Shown here in pieces: positions 9,501 to 17,148 of a stretch of DNA of 64,000 bases (its first letter is position 1; every line of letters begins with the position of its first letter). The notes beneath the pieces are model-generated. The model saw only the letters and a program-made list of their open reading frames with translations, made no database searches and had not been told where the DNA came from. Source of the stretch: Saprospira sp. CCB-QB6 (GTDB lineage: Bacteria > Bacteroidota > Bacteroidia > Chitinophagales > Saprospiraceae); assembly GCF_028464065.1 (NCBI RefSeq), contig NZ_CP116808.1, forward strand, positions 4,059,501 through 4,123,500, given 5' to 3'. The translations under genes and the position numbers were made by a program.

Positions 9501-12032
9501 CCGCGAAGCTTGTCGCCAATCTTTGTGGCTGGAGCTTGCCCGAATTTTAAAGGGGCCTTGATTGAGATAATCTAGGATAGCGGGATCGGGCAGTTCTAGG
9601 CCCATGAGTTTGCGCACAGCTGTGCGCAAAGCTGGATATTGTTTAGGCGCAACCGCTAAAAGGCTGTTGTGATAAAATACTTTTTCTGCAGGAAGAAAAC
9701 CCTCTGCGGCAGAAACAAAAACGAGTTTTTTATCGGCTAAATCAGGCAGGGAGCTAGCTTGTTTGTATAGGGAAATACTTTGCTCATAAAGTGCTTGCAC
9801 CTGATCGATCTCCACCAAGCTCGGGTGCTCCGTCAATTGCTCCCAATAGGCCCAAATGATGTTTTGATAGAGCTCGGCCCCCTCTACGGAACAATAATAA
9901 TCGGCCAATTGGCTATTGTCTTCCAATTCCAAGATCTCAAAGCCCTGTAAATAGCTAGAAGGGGCTTGCCCCAAAGGCAAAATAGCCGATAAAGGCAATT
10001 GCTGTTGATAGTGATTAGCAAAAAGGGGGATCGCCCGTAAATCTGCTGCACTAATTTGGCCCAAGCTGCTCAAGAAAGCAAATAGGCGGTTCTTCTGTGC
10101 TGCAGAAAGTGTAGAGACTGCAGCCCGCTCTGCAATTTTCTGGAAAAGCGCCTTGGGTTGGCTGAGGTAATCCAATTCTTTTTGCAGCTGCTCCAAAATG
10201 GCGGCATAATCCTGAATATCAAAAGAGAGGACCGAGAAGCCCAGCGCCTTAATTTCTTCCTTATAAGGCAGGGTTTGGGCATTCATCAAAAAGATTTGCT
10301 CTTCCTCCTTGAGGTCCAAGATCGAGAGGTATTCCTCGCCGCCGCCCTGTTGGCTAAAGCGGAAGCAGTTGATATATTGGAATTGGGCCAAAAAGTCTTC
10401 ATCAAAATCAATTTGACGCAATTCGGCCACAAAGGCCGCATAATCCTCTTCATCTAAGCTTTCGATCCAGCTATTGATGAGGGCTGGCGTACCTTGCAAT
10501 AGCAATTCTTTGAGGCCCCAGCCTTTGAGGTCCAATTTGGCTGAATTAGCGGCTTCTCTTTGCAAATGCTCGTCTTCGGTCCAATAAAACCATTCTTTAC
10601 CAATACCCAACTGCATGGGATCAATGGGAAGGGCCGTCTTTTTAATGACGACTAGGTCCTTGGGATAAAAGTTGCGCTTATTGGTGGGAATAGATTGCTG
10701 AATGTACTTGAGGTTCGGTCGATATAAATGCTGATTGAGCAATTCCGCATCATATTCCTCAGAAGGATCAGACAGGAGTAGCGATTTATAAATGCTCAAG
10801 AAGTGCTCAAAATCTTTGTTTCTTTTGCTATTGAGGCTTTTCTGCAAGGCCTTAGCAATGTACTTAAAGGTCTCAATATTGGCCTCGCCTTGGTCATCTA
10901 GGCGGGTACGGTCGGTAATTTTGGCAAAAGAGCTAGCATGAATGAGATAGGCCAAATTATGCCGCTCATTGCGCATAGGAAAAAACTGATAGAGGGAGGG
11001 ACTTTGCTTCATCCGCTTGGCCTCTAGGGTATCATCTGGAAAACCCAGGGCGATTTCGATGGGACAAAAGGCAAATTCAGGATCAATTCGCTCAAAATCA
11101 GCTGTTTTGGGCAAAACGGCAAATTTCTCAAAGCGCAGACTTTGGCGCTCAATAACTTTGTCCTGCAAAACTACCTTATTTAGGGTTTTGAGGGTGTTCA
11201 TCGCATAGCCAATGCCCGATTGGATATTGAGCAAAGACTCTTTGAGCTTCTCATGCTTTTTTGGTCCAAACTTTAGGAAGAAAAGCGAACCCTGAGAAAG
11301 GTCCAAAGCCGATAGTTGCTCTTGGTTTCGCTGCAAAAAGGCCTGTAATTCCAGCAATTCCGCTTCCTTAAAGAGCGTTTGCGGCTGATAATTCAAATCT
11401 TTTACTTCTTCCTCTAGGCCCGTGGGAAAACAAGCCAAGATAATCTTGAGCAGCCAAGGCAAATCGGCTGTAGTTTGAGCAGCAGTTTGATAGCCTCCTT
11501 TTTGATAGGCCATTAGCTCCTCAAATTCGCTAGCATTTTGCCAACTAAAAAGGAGTGGCCCAGCCAAATCCTTTAATAATTCCTCTGCGCCATCAGATTT
11601 GCCCATTAGGCGATAGGCCAACTTAAAGCCAATACCATAGCGGCCAATTTTGCCACAGTTTTCGGCCTTACTTTTATCGGCTTTGGTCCCTTGAAAAGAG
11701 TTGAGTAGAGCTTTGAGGTCCTTATCCGTAAACGCCCGCCCATTATTGAGCACCATAAAATACTGCTCATCATAAATGACGGCACAATCGCTCGCTTGGC
11801 TATCGGCTGCATTTTGCAAAAACTCATAAATAGCTTGTTCATCCTGTGCATTTTGGAGTTTGGGACTCAAATCGGCCTTAATATTATCCACAATTCCGTT
11901 GACCATTCGGTAAAAACCGAATTGCTGGCCCTCATGAACACTACCGATAAAATTTTCATCCCAGGCTTGCATATCATAGCCTTCGGCTTTGCGCCAATCT
12001 GTGCGAAAGGCTTGGACGTTTTTTCTGCGCAT
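6504..12032 (-). CDS. Giant GHKL-ATPase protein, sacsin-like N-terminus
   Basis: 1842 residues, no signal peptide, no membrane segment seen. Residues 68-140 form a GHKL (Hsp90/MutL/MORC-type) ATP-binding fold: N-box E70-x-x-Q73-N74-A-x-D77, LNNGRAF at 95-101 as the G1 motif, and GKIGRYGIGFK at 128-138 as the glycine lid. The ELLQNAxD-like N-box resembles sacsin and related large prokaryotic ATPases. The remaining 1600 residues are Leu/Glu/Gln-rich and apparently helical, with recurring segments such as YVFLSKEEGF and KLVFVSAAEGF, each followed by an FYHN/FYHQ motif, suggesting degenerate internal repeats. No nuclease motif was recognised. It is a single-gene unit between inverted repeat pairs. 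Function is unknown; chaperone-like or defence roles are both possible. Confidence 0.72.
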   Translation of the reverse strand: MRRKNVQAFRTDWRKAEGYDMQAWDENFIGSVHEGQQFGFYRMVNGIVDNIKADLSPKLQNAQDEQAIYEFLQNAADSQASDCAVIYDEQYFMVLNNGRAFTDKDLKALLNSFQGTKADKSKAENCGKIGRYGIGFKLAYRLMGKSDGAEELLKDLAGPLLFSWQNASEFEELMAYQKGGYQTAAQTTADLPWLLKIILACFPTGLEEEVKDLNYQPQTLFKEAELLELQAFLQRNQEQLSALDLSQGSLFFLKFGPKKHEKLKESLLNIQSGIGYAMNTLKTLNKVVLQDKVIERQSLRFEKFAVLPKTADFERIDPEFAFCPIEIALGFPDDTLEAKRMKQSPSLYQFFPMRNERHNLAYLIHASSFAKITDRTRLDDQGEANIETFKYIAKALQKSLNSKRNKDFEHFLSIYKSLLLSDPSEEYDAELLNQHLYRPNLKYIQQSIPTNKRNFYPKDLVVIKKTALPIDPMQLGIGKEWFYWTEDEHLQREAANSAKLDLKGWGLKELLLQGTPALINSWIESLDEEDYAAFVAELRQIDFDEDFLAQFQYINCFRFSQQGGGEEYLSILDLKEEEQIFLMNAQTLPYKEEIKALGFSVLSFDIQDYAAILEQLQKELDYLSQPKALFQKIAERAAVSTLSAAQKNRLFAFLSSLGQISAADLRAIPLFANHYQQQLPLSAILPLGQAPSSYLQGFEILELEDNSQLADYYCSVEGAELYQNIIWAYWEQLTEHPSLVEIDQVQALYEQSISLYKQASSLPDLADKKLVFVSAAEGFLPAEKVFYHNSLLAVAPKQYPALRTAVRKLMGLELPDPAILDYLNQGPFKIRASSSHKDWRQASRAILEQAESQPLSPKEKQAVYPILNASLHSLELKKLCLFENQLGQRRPLQELLSSEEQFESFLLPYQIKEEEYMEDLALLLCAEKDLFNKVIHRNWSELIAQEAVLEAPEAFYDAISKYSELANSVKPLIGEKYVFLSKEEGFISEGIFYHQAMEQVEDYPALVRALETLTPYRCPNKLVLPYLNQRALNTRDAVLGRLLHLEPQQLDKEAVLALQEFLTLAKTPLFKFMYVTAGEGRLYELGRRAKNTPYYLDKSAQKMAAVIKENFGESYKLFPYSLYKEGIDYEDLLLGPKLYKELSRHKNASPELLSAMIVESGNAALQEQVFSKIERIVLKEDRIYDKESFEHQALQIFRNKDAEHAKIRSKVFVEAIEGGLMKLSSISFAPQTTVSIERDGKYQLDVAAISPKHKKWQALTNKLMEQLVDYEAPNSLRRRCFELEELTLEQLYDLLKGDRVELQNAQQLAVVLLQVKRKERPILARNFWVQLANEEWLPLESLEAFYFNAPDYIHPQACLHPERYADLPEILRMDPESSSRQAFEFAGQYIAFQPYLERNRFFAAPLRALQEDEPKAALLRRLLEAVYPLWAEQGDAKQAIEIYFGQKHQLGEKMDLSAYLFSPQYALEEEQLPPLLQDYLGEDAESISYEAEPDADLPLNRLSFMLALGLQGPQSAVVNLRRYLAESQGETTSQKQINEVQNSHAPLLPQTVRFLAQKELRFSSQDERIFWLRKLYNSLSEAQMKGLALPYIESAQMSEEGLVMQYALGQTEDWTYCYTPSSELSDFLEKYELPLDKLLSLLAQTNKRLFDKTLKYYPLFQADSQEELDRESLEETAQEWAAPHYLKWKEEFKQSIFLLQGAIPYTVYFLDETVKIVRQGDAVFIDGEIYLNSQADNLEEALFAIAGRQTVSEMALLQLLRYKNELNKKEEVQAVRSETVRELKALEEAAIQSPKLEQLQAIKSSEKEAQLSMSFNLQDLPEELLSQLLSLAQNSQLKVKED

Positions 12033-12185
12033 GCTTTGTTTTTTTGTGTGTCAGCAAGTTTAAGGTATTTTCTACTCTTCTTCAAGTGCTGCCCCCCTTG
12101 TTTTTTGACCATTTTATGACCTTTTTGGCCCTAATTAGCCTCATTCTAAATATCTACATCCTATAGGGAGCCCTAAAATTTGTTT

Positions 12186-12193
12186 TATCTTTG
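12186..12193 (+). promoter_or_regulatory. Candidate hemF -7 box (tatctttg)
   Basis: Exact TAnnTTTG match in the divergent gap between the giant ATPase and hemF. If used, the hemF transcript would carry repeat copies 4 and 5 in a leader of about 340 bases. No clear -33 box was identified. Confidence 0.4.
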
Positions 12194-12204
12194 AGGCATT
12201 GGAT

Positions 12205-12322
12205 TTGGGGCCTCCTGCCTTCGGCAGGCGCTACGTTTCGGGGCTCGCAAGTCTGCTCGGCCCTGCGCGGGCTTTGCCCGCTGGGTCTGCGGCTTCGCCG
12301 CCCCCCTGCACATCGCTAGGCC
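12205..12322 (+). repeat. GC-rich bipartite repeat, copy 4 (forward)
   Basis: ggggcctc outer end with a gccttcggc hairpin, core ctcggccct, module gggctttgccc, ggtctgcggcttcgccgcc, and inner end cacatcgctaggcc. Confidence 0.87.
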
Positions 12323-12370
12323 ATAAACGAGCGCAGCGAGCTGCATCTAGCAGGCCGCAAAGCGGCCGCA

Positions 12371-12495
12371 GGCTGAGGGATGGACAGCAGTGGCGCGAAG
12401 CGCCAGACCAAGCCAGCTTGCTGGCGAAGGGCCGAGCGATCAGCGAGCTGCGACAACCAGCCCGACCCGCCCGCAGGGCGGGGCAGCCCCCAAAA
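12371..12495 (-). repeat. GC-rich bipartite repeat, copy 5 (reverse)
   Basis: Inner end ggctgagggatgg, core agggccgag, outer end gggcggggcagccccc + A-run. It faces copy 4 across a 48-bp hairpin-rich spacer. An apparent upstream extension of the hemF reading frame is just this repeat being free of stops. Confidence 0.85.
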
Positions 12496-12535
12496 ATTAG
12501 AATTAAACTCGCCTTCGGGCATAAAATATAGCGAA

Positions 12536-13462
12536 ATGAAAAACGAGCAACAAAAGATTCAGACGGCTTTGCAAGATTTGCAGGACCATATTTGTGCGGG
12601 CCTAGAGGCCATGGATGGCAAAGGGAAATTTCAGGAAGATTTGTGGGAGCGCCCCGGTGGTGGCGGTGGCCGCACCCGCCTAATTGGCGATGGAAATGTA
12701 TTGATTAAGGGCGGCGTGAATTTTTCTGCCGTAGAGGGCGAGGCGCCAGATGCTTTGCTCAAAACCTTGAAAATTGAGGCCAAAGGAGACGAAAGTTTGC
12801 GCTTTTTTGCTTCTGGAGTGTCTATTGTTTTGCATCCGGAGAGTCCTTATGTGCCCATTACGCATATGAACGTTCGTTATTTTGAATTGAGCGATGGAAC
12901 TTGGTGGTTTGGCGGAGGAATCGACTTGACGCCACATTATGTATTTCCAGAATTGGCCCAGCAATTTCATCAGCGGATGAAAGCCGTTTGCGATGAGTTT
13001 CATCCTAGCTTTTACGAGCGTTTCAAGCCTTGGTGCGATGATTATTTCTATTTGCCTCATCGTGGAGAAATGCGAGGTATTGGTGGCATTTTCTTCGATC
13101 GTTTAGGTCCAGAAGAAGAGTTGTCTAAAGAAGAATTATTGGACTTTATCATTGCGGTGGGCAAAGCTTTTGTGCCTGCTTATGCCGAGCAGGTGACCGC
13201 CACCAAAGAGATGTCTTATGGTCAAAAAGAGTTGGATTGGCAGGCGCTTCGCCGTGGTCGTTATGTAGAATTTAACTTGGTATTGGACCGTGGCACCAAG
13301 TTCGGTTTGCAGACCAATGGCCGTACCGAATCTATCTTGATGAGCATGCCGCCCACTGCGGGTTGGGCCTATGATCATCAGCCAGAGGCTGGCAGCGCAG
13401 AAGCGCAAACCTTGAGCTATTTGGTCAAGGGAATTGATTGGCTCGCTCCTTTGGAGGTTTAG
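12536..13462 (+). CDS. hemF: Oxygen-dependent coproporphyrinogen III oxidase
   Basis: 308 residues. HemF decarboxylates coproporphyrinogen III to protoporphyrinogen IX with O2, a late haem step. Family motifs are GGGGRTR near residue 44, VPITHMNVRYFE near 105, WWFGGGIDLTPHY near 122-134, KPWCDDYFYLPHRGE near 163, and the C-terminal RYVEFNLVLDRGTKFGL. I chose the Met at 12536 over an in-frame Met at 12380 because the extra residues come from repeat copy 5 and do not belong to the family. hemB lies elsewhere in this window at 41.2 kb. Confidence 0.96.
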   Translation: MKNEQQKIQTALQDLQDHICAGLEAMDGKGKFQEDLWERPGGGGGRTRLIGDGNVLIKGGVNFSAVEGEAPDALLKTLKIEAKGDESLRFFASGVSIVLHPESPYVPITHMNVRYFELSDGTWWFGGGIDLTPHYVFPELAQQFHQRMKAVCDEFHPSFYERFKPWCDDYFYLPHRGEMRGIGGIFFDRLGPEEELSKEELLDFIIAVGKAFVPAYAEQVTATKEMSYGQKELDWQALRRGRYVEFNLVLDRGTKFGLQTNGRTESILMSMPPTAGWAYDHQPEAGSAEAQTLSYLVKGIDWLAPLEV

Positions 13463-13479
13463 GAGTTTGGAGAGTAGGA

Positions 13480-13514
13480 AACGCCCAGTTGAGTTGTCAG
13501 CTGGGCGTTTTTTG
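13480..13514 (+). terminator. Terminator of hemF
   Basis: Stem cgcccagttga paired with tcagctgggcg (one G-T wobble), followed by six T. Confidence 0.88.
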
Positions 13515-13643
13515 TGCAAAATCTGTCTGGTACATGACCAAGACCATTTAGGTCGGAAAGCAAAGGGCAAGGCTAAACAACATGAAAGATTGGGCAAAGC
13601 AGAAAATGAAGCATTCGCTTATTCTTGTACAGATGGCGTTGAA

Positions 13644-14033
13644 ATGGAAAATATTTTATCAGTTAAAACTTGGGAGTATTTAATTGGCCATGTTATCCTC
13701 AAGGAAAAGGAAAACTTTTCTTTTGGGGAAGCTATCCAATATGAGAGTTATAAGGATGTAAAAATTGCTGACTTTCTCAACGAGCAACTGAGCGATAAAG
13801 AGTGTTACGCTTTCTTAGCTGAGAAGGAAATAAAATCTGAAGGAAAAGGAAAACTCGCTGATGCCTTCCTAAAAGCAGTATTAAATGGCGACTTAAAATG
13901 GGCAAATATTGTATCGCCAGGGACCAAAGCCATGCTCAAGGAAGTCTATTTATTTATTGCTGAGCATAATCCCAACTTGTTCTCGGCCGGCACCGATGAA
14001 ATAAAAAAGCTATTAGAGCCTAATGAAGCTTAA
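13644..14033 (+). CDS. Hypothetical protein
   Basis: 129 residues, soluble, rich in Lys/Glu and probably helical (WEYLIGHVILKEKENFSFGE, LADAFLKAVLNGDLKWANI). I do not recognise a family. The frame is open upstream to 13434, but those codons cover the hemF terminator, so the Met at 13644 is the best start. A terminator follows directly, supporting a real short gene. Lower GC than hemF. Confidence 0.6.
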   Translation: MENILSVKTWEYLIGHVILKEKENFSFGEAIQYESYKDVKIADFLNEQLSDKECYAFLAEKEIKSEGKGKLADAFLKAVLNGDLKWANIVSPGTKAMLKEVYLFIAEHNPNLFSAGTDEIKKLLEPNEA

Positions 14034-14039
14034 GCCCCC

Positions 14040-14075
14040 AAAGCCCGAACTAAACTTTAGTTTGGGCTTTTTTTG
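14040..14075 (+). terminator. Terminator after 13644-14033
   Basis: Stem aagcccgaact with agtttgggctt (one wobble) and a run of seven T. Confidence 0.88.
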
Positions 14076-14196
14076 TCCCCCTCTCTCCCACTACCAAACA
14101 ATATTCTCCTATCCATCGAGCATAACGCTACCCGCCTTATACGACGCTCATTTTTGAAGCTAAAATTTTCGTTTATATCTTCTATTTTACTGATGA

Positions 14197-14214
14197 GGAA
14201 AAGTTGGGGGACTA
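14197..14214 (+). repeat. Short direct repeat, copy a
   Basis: ggaaaagttgggggacta. Degenerate copy of a motif found again at 15839 and 16362. Confidence 0.55.
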
Positions 14215-14301
14215 GTGTAATATTAAAATTATATAAATATTAGCCTATCTAGATACAACTATTCTACTTAATAGCTATTATACTGGCTTAAATGGTTAAA
14301 G

Positions 14302-15753
14302 ATGGATACCGTACACATTATTTTTGCTGGGGCGCTTTTATTATTGCTCAGTGTTTTGGCTGGAAAAACCTCTTTTCGCTTAGGTTTACCCACCTTAATT
14401 TTATTTTTATTGGTGGGCATGTTAGCGGGTTCTGAGGGATTTGGCGGCATTTACTTTGATGATCCTCAGATTGCTCAATTTATTGGCATCATTGCGCTAA
14501 ACATCATTTTATTTGCGGGTGGTTTAGATACTCGTTGGGGAGCTGTTCGCTTGGTTTTGGGCAAAGGATTGACCTTAGCCACCTTGGGCGTTTTTATTAC
14601 GGCGGCGGCTGTGGGGATCTTTGCGCATTACTTTTTTTATTGGAGTTGGCTGGAGGCTTTTTTATTGGGAGCTATCGTATCCTCAACTGATGCAGCGGCT
14701 GTATTTTCAATTTTGGGCTCAACCAATATTCACTTAAAGCATGGCATTCGGCCCATTTTGGAGTTAGAGAGCGGAAGTAATGACCCTGTGGCTTATTTTC
14801 TGACCAGTTTGCTTGCTGGAGCGGTATTAAAAGATGAAATGAGCTTGATTCCAGCCCTAACACAACTGCTTTTGCAGTTGGTTCTAGGTGTTTCTATTGG
14901 CTATATGATGGGCAAGTTGAGCAAATGGGTAATCAATGGTATTCGATTAGATTTCAAGGGTTTGTATCCTGTTTTGGCTCTTTCTCTTGGTTTTTTGGCC
15001 TATGCTTGCAGCGAGCTCTTGTCTGGCAATGGTTTTCTAGCGGTTTATGTATCTGCTGTTTTTTTGGCCAACAGTCAATTGACACAAAAGCTGAGTATTC
15101 GGCAATTTTTTGATGGTTTTGCCTGGTTGATGCAAATCATTCTCTTTTTGAGTTTGGGCCTTTTGGTTTTCCCTTCTCAAATTTTGGCCGTTTGGCCAAT
15201 GGGCTTAGCCTTGGCCTTTTTCCTGATGTTCATTGCTCGGCCAATCAGTGTTTTTATTGGCTTGTCTTGGACCAAACTCGATTTTAAATCCAAATTATTT
15301 ATTTCTTGGGTAGGGCTTCGCGGGGCCGCTCCCATTGTTTTTGCCACGATCCCGATGGTCATGGGCATTGCCTCCTCTTATCTCATTTTCAATTTGGTCT
15401 TTTTCCTCACTTTAGTTTCCATTGGTTTGCAGGGCACGAGCATCCCCTTTTTTGCCCGTTTGTTGGGTTTGGTGGACCTACAAGTCTCGGCCTTAACTCA
15501 TGCTCGTTCTTTGGCGCTAGAAGAAGAAAGTAAGGTAGAAACTGCAGAGGTCTACATTTCTGAAGAAAGTCCTCTGATTGACCGAGAATTGGCTGATATT
15601 CGCTTTCCAGCCGATTGTATGGTGGTCCTGATTATCCGAAAACAGCAGTATTTGGTCCCTACCGCCCATACCAAAATAGAAGCGGGCGACACCCTGCAAC
15701 TGCTCGCCAGCAAAGCCGAAGACCTAGCCAGTTTACAGATGGAATTGGGCTAA
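14302..15753 (+). CDS. CPA1-type K+/H+ (Na+/H+) antiporter, NhaP2/CvrA-like
   Basis: 483 residues with about 12 membrane segments, then a cytoplasmic C-terminal RCK_C (TrkA-C) domain at about 400-483 (SPLIDRELADIRFPADCMVV, KIEAGDTLQLLA). The membrane part has LRLGLPTLILFLLVGMLAGSEG-like N-terminal helices, the LFAGGLDTRW turn, and the STDAAAVFSIL ion-binding helix near residue 132 and ELESGSNDPVAYFLT near 151, all typical of NhaP-type exchangers. It expels K+ or Na+ for H+ in the cytoplasmic membrane, consistent with a marine lifestyle. It is monocistronic and flanked by a repeated 18-bp motif. Confidence 0.9.
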   Translation: MDTVHIIFAGALLLLLSVLAGKTSFRLGLPTLILFLLVGMLAGSEGFGGIYFDDPQIAQFIGIIALNIILFAGGLDTRWGAVRLVLGKGLTLATLGVFITAAAVGIFAHYFFYWSWLEAFLLGAIVSSTDAAAVFSILGSTNIHLKHGIRPILELESGSNDPVAYFLTSLLAGAVLKDEMSLIPALTQLLLQLVLGVSIGYMMGKLSKWVINGIRLDFKGLYPVLALSLGFLAYACSELLSGNGFLAVYVSAVFLANSQLTQKLSIRQFFDGFAWLMQIILFLSLGLLVFPSQILAVWPMGLALAFFLMFIARPISVFIGLSWTKLDFKSKLFISWVGLRGAAPIVFATIPMVMGIASSYLIFNLVFFLTLVSIGLQGTSIPFFARLLGLVDLQVSALTHARSLALEEESKVETAEVYISEESPLIDRELADIRFPADCMVVLIIRKQQYLVPTAHTKIEAGDTLQLLASKAEDLASLQMELG

Positions 15754-15838
15754 AAGGACTTTTTTGCTTTCTAAACAGCTTCTCCTCTCCTCCTATTTTT
15801 GAATAAAATTCAATCTAAAAAAGACCTCCATCTCTGCG

Positions 15839-15858
15839 AGAAAAAGTTGAGGGACTAA
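15839..15858 (+). repeat. Short direct repeat, copy b
   Basis: agaaaaagttgagggactaa, 86 bases after the antiporter stop; 18 of its bases are shared with copy c. Confidence 0.65.
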
Positions 15859-15884
15859 TTACTTTCAATTATTCAATTGTTGTT

Positions 15885-16018
15885 TTGGGGCCCGCGGCCG
15901 GCTAGCCTTCGGCTAGGTCGGCCGCCGCTATGCTGCGCCGCTCGCAGGTCTGCTCGGCCCTGCGGCGGCAAGCCGCCTTGGTCTGGCGCTTCGCGCCACG
16001 GCTACGCAGCGCTGGGCC
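15885..16018 (+). repeat. GC-rich bipartite repeat, copy 6 (forward)
   Basis: Outer end ggggcccgcggccggctag, core ctcggccct, module gcggcaagccgc, ggtctggcgcttcgcgccacg, inner end cagcgctgggcc. It shares the inner-end subtype with copies 7, 13 and 14. Confidence 0.87.
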
Positions 16019-16361
16019 AAACTAAAAGTTCTCTGCTTTGGCCCTTTAGTTGTTGCTAGTTTAAAAATCAGGATTTTAGACTATACTAAAATTTCATGCT
16101 CTCATCTTTCTTGCAGCCTAGGAGCTTGTCCCTAGGCAATTATTGGTCAAATTCTACTTTTGAGAGCTAAGCTAAAACACAAATTTTATTCAGCTACAGA
16201 AAACAGGAATAGTCCCGATTTTTTTTCAAGATGGCCCACAAAACGGTCCTGGGTTTTTCTTGCATACTTCTTACTCCTCTTTGATTCCCGCTTAAACTGA
16301 GGAAACAACCCTTCGCTCATTTACCTAGCTCCCTGCCAAAAACTAAATCCAACCCACCGCA

Positions 16362-16380
16362 GAAAAAGTTGAGGGACTAA
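16362..16380 (+). repeat. Short direct repeat, copy c
   Basis: gaaaaagttgagggactaa, same motif as at 15839; the sequences upstream and downstream are unrelated. Confidence 0.65.
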
Positions 16381-16440
16381 ATAACACTATAGTTTTCCTA
16401 GAGGGCCAAGCCTTTTTTGGCGCTGCGGAGGACCTTTTTT

Positions 16441-16460
16441 CGGTAGGTTAAAACCCACCG
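16441..16460. repeat. ggttaaaacc hairpin 1
   Basis: cggtagg-ttaaaa-cccaccg, an inverted repeat with one mismatch around the ttaaaa loop. The same loop logic recurs at 16494, 62938 and 62987. Confidence 0.5.
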
Positions 16461-16493
16461 CAACAATGCTATCGCTTCGCGATAATTTATGAA

Positions 16494-16513
16494 ATGAGGG
16501 TTGAAACCCTCAT
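16494..16513. repeat. ggttgaaacc hairpin 2
   Basis: Perfect 7-bp stem atgaggg/ccctcat around ttgaaa. Confidence 0.55.
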
Positions 16514-16523
16514 GGATTTAAAC

Positions 16524-16573
16524 ATAGCGGGGGCCGACCTAGGCTTTGCCTAGCCGGCCGCGGGCCCCAAAAT
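16524..16573 (-). repeat. GC-rich repeat, remnant (outer arm only)
   Basis: Only the outer arm remains: catagcggggg, a gacctaggctttgcctag hairpin, ccggccgcgggcccc and A-run. It has no ctcggccct core, so its polarity comes from the outer end alone. It looks like a decayed or deleted copy. Confidence 0.65.
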
Positions 16574-16670
16574 AGCCGTCACAAGATTCAATCTTATTAG
16601 TTTTTTCTTGGCGAAAGTTAAAATTTAATTAAAGCTTTATTATTATTGTGGTAGACCAACCTAGAATAGT

Positions 16671-17099
16671 ATGCAAGAGAGAAACTACTTTGCAGAGCAA
16701 TTACGCATTAAATCCGGCTCTTTTTCTTGGCCTGCTGGCGATTTTATTGTCGAGCAGCAAATTTTGCCTGCCTATTATATGGACAATGAAGATGCAGAGG
16801 AATCTTTGCAATGCATGAGGGCTATGGCAGCCGCTAGATCGGCTAATATTTACCTCTTGATTGACATGAAAAACATCAAAGGGGCCTCAGCAGGAGCGCG
16901 AAAAACCTTGGCGCAGGCTTCTCCAACTTTAGTAAAAGGAGTAGCCACCTTAATTGCCAATCCTATTTCTCGTTTATTGAGCAATTTCATATTGGGGCTC
17001 AATAAACCAAGTTATCCAACTAGGGCTTTTTCGGATAAGGAACAGGCCAAAGCTTGGCTAAAAAGTCTAAAAGATAAAAATGAGGCAAAGAAGATTTAA
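16671..17099 (+). CDS. STAS/SpoIIAA-like protein (DUF7793-type)
   Basis: 142 residues, soluble. The middle reads as an alternating strand/helix fold of the SpoIIAA-like kind: IYLLIDMKNIKGASAGARK, then VATLIANPISRLLSNFILGL, then the characteristic GLNKPSYPTRAFSDKEQA and a final KAWLKSL helix. Bacteroidota proteins with this LNKPxxPxxxFxxxxEAxxWL ending are annotated as STAS/SEC14-like of unknown role. It precedes the HYC_CC_PP and TonB receptor genes on the same strand, 49 bases from the next, but a functional link is not evident. Confidence 0.65.
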   Translation: MQERNYFAEQLRIKSGSFSWPAGDFIVEQQILPAYYMDNEDAEESLQCMRAMAAARSANIYLLIDMKNIKGASAGARKTLAQASPTLVKGVATLIANPISRLLSNFILGLNKPSYPTRAFSDKEQAKAWLKSLKDKNEAKKI

Positions 17100-17148
17100 A
17101 AAGGGTTAAAAGTTTAGATAAGTCTAAAAAAAGTGCTTCATTTGTCTC

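Larger units (their letters stand above)
16019..16670. other. Non-coding gap with hairpins and repeat fragments
   Basis: About 650 bases without a convincing gene on either strand. It holds the third short direct repeat (16362-16380), two ggtt-R-aaacc hairpins (16441-16460 and 16494-16513), and a broken outer arm of the GC-rich repeat (16524-16573). Confidence 0.7.

Noticed and set aside
6504-12032. Histidine kinase for the giant GHKL protein
   Set aside because: No dimerisation/H-box helix before the ATPase domain and no receiver or membrane segment; the N-box resembles sacsin/MORC rather than kinases.
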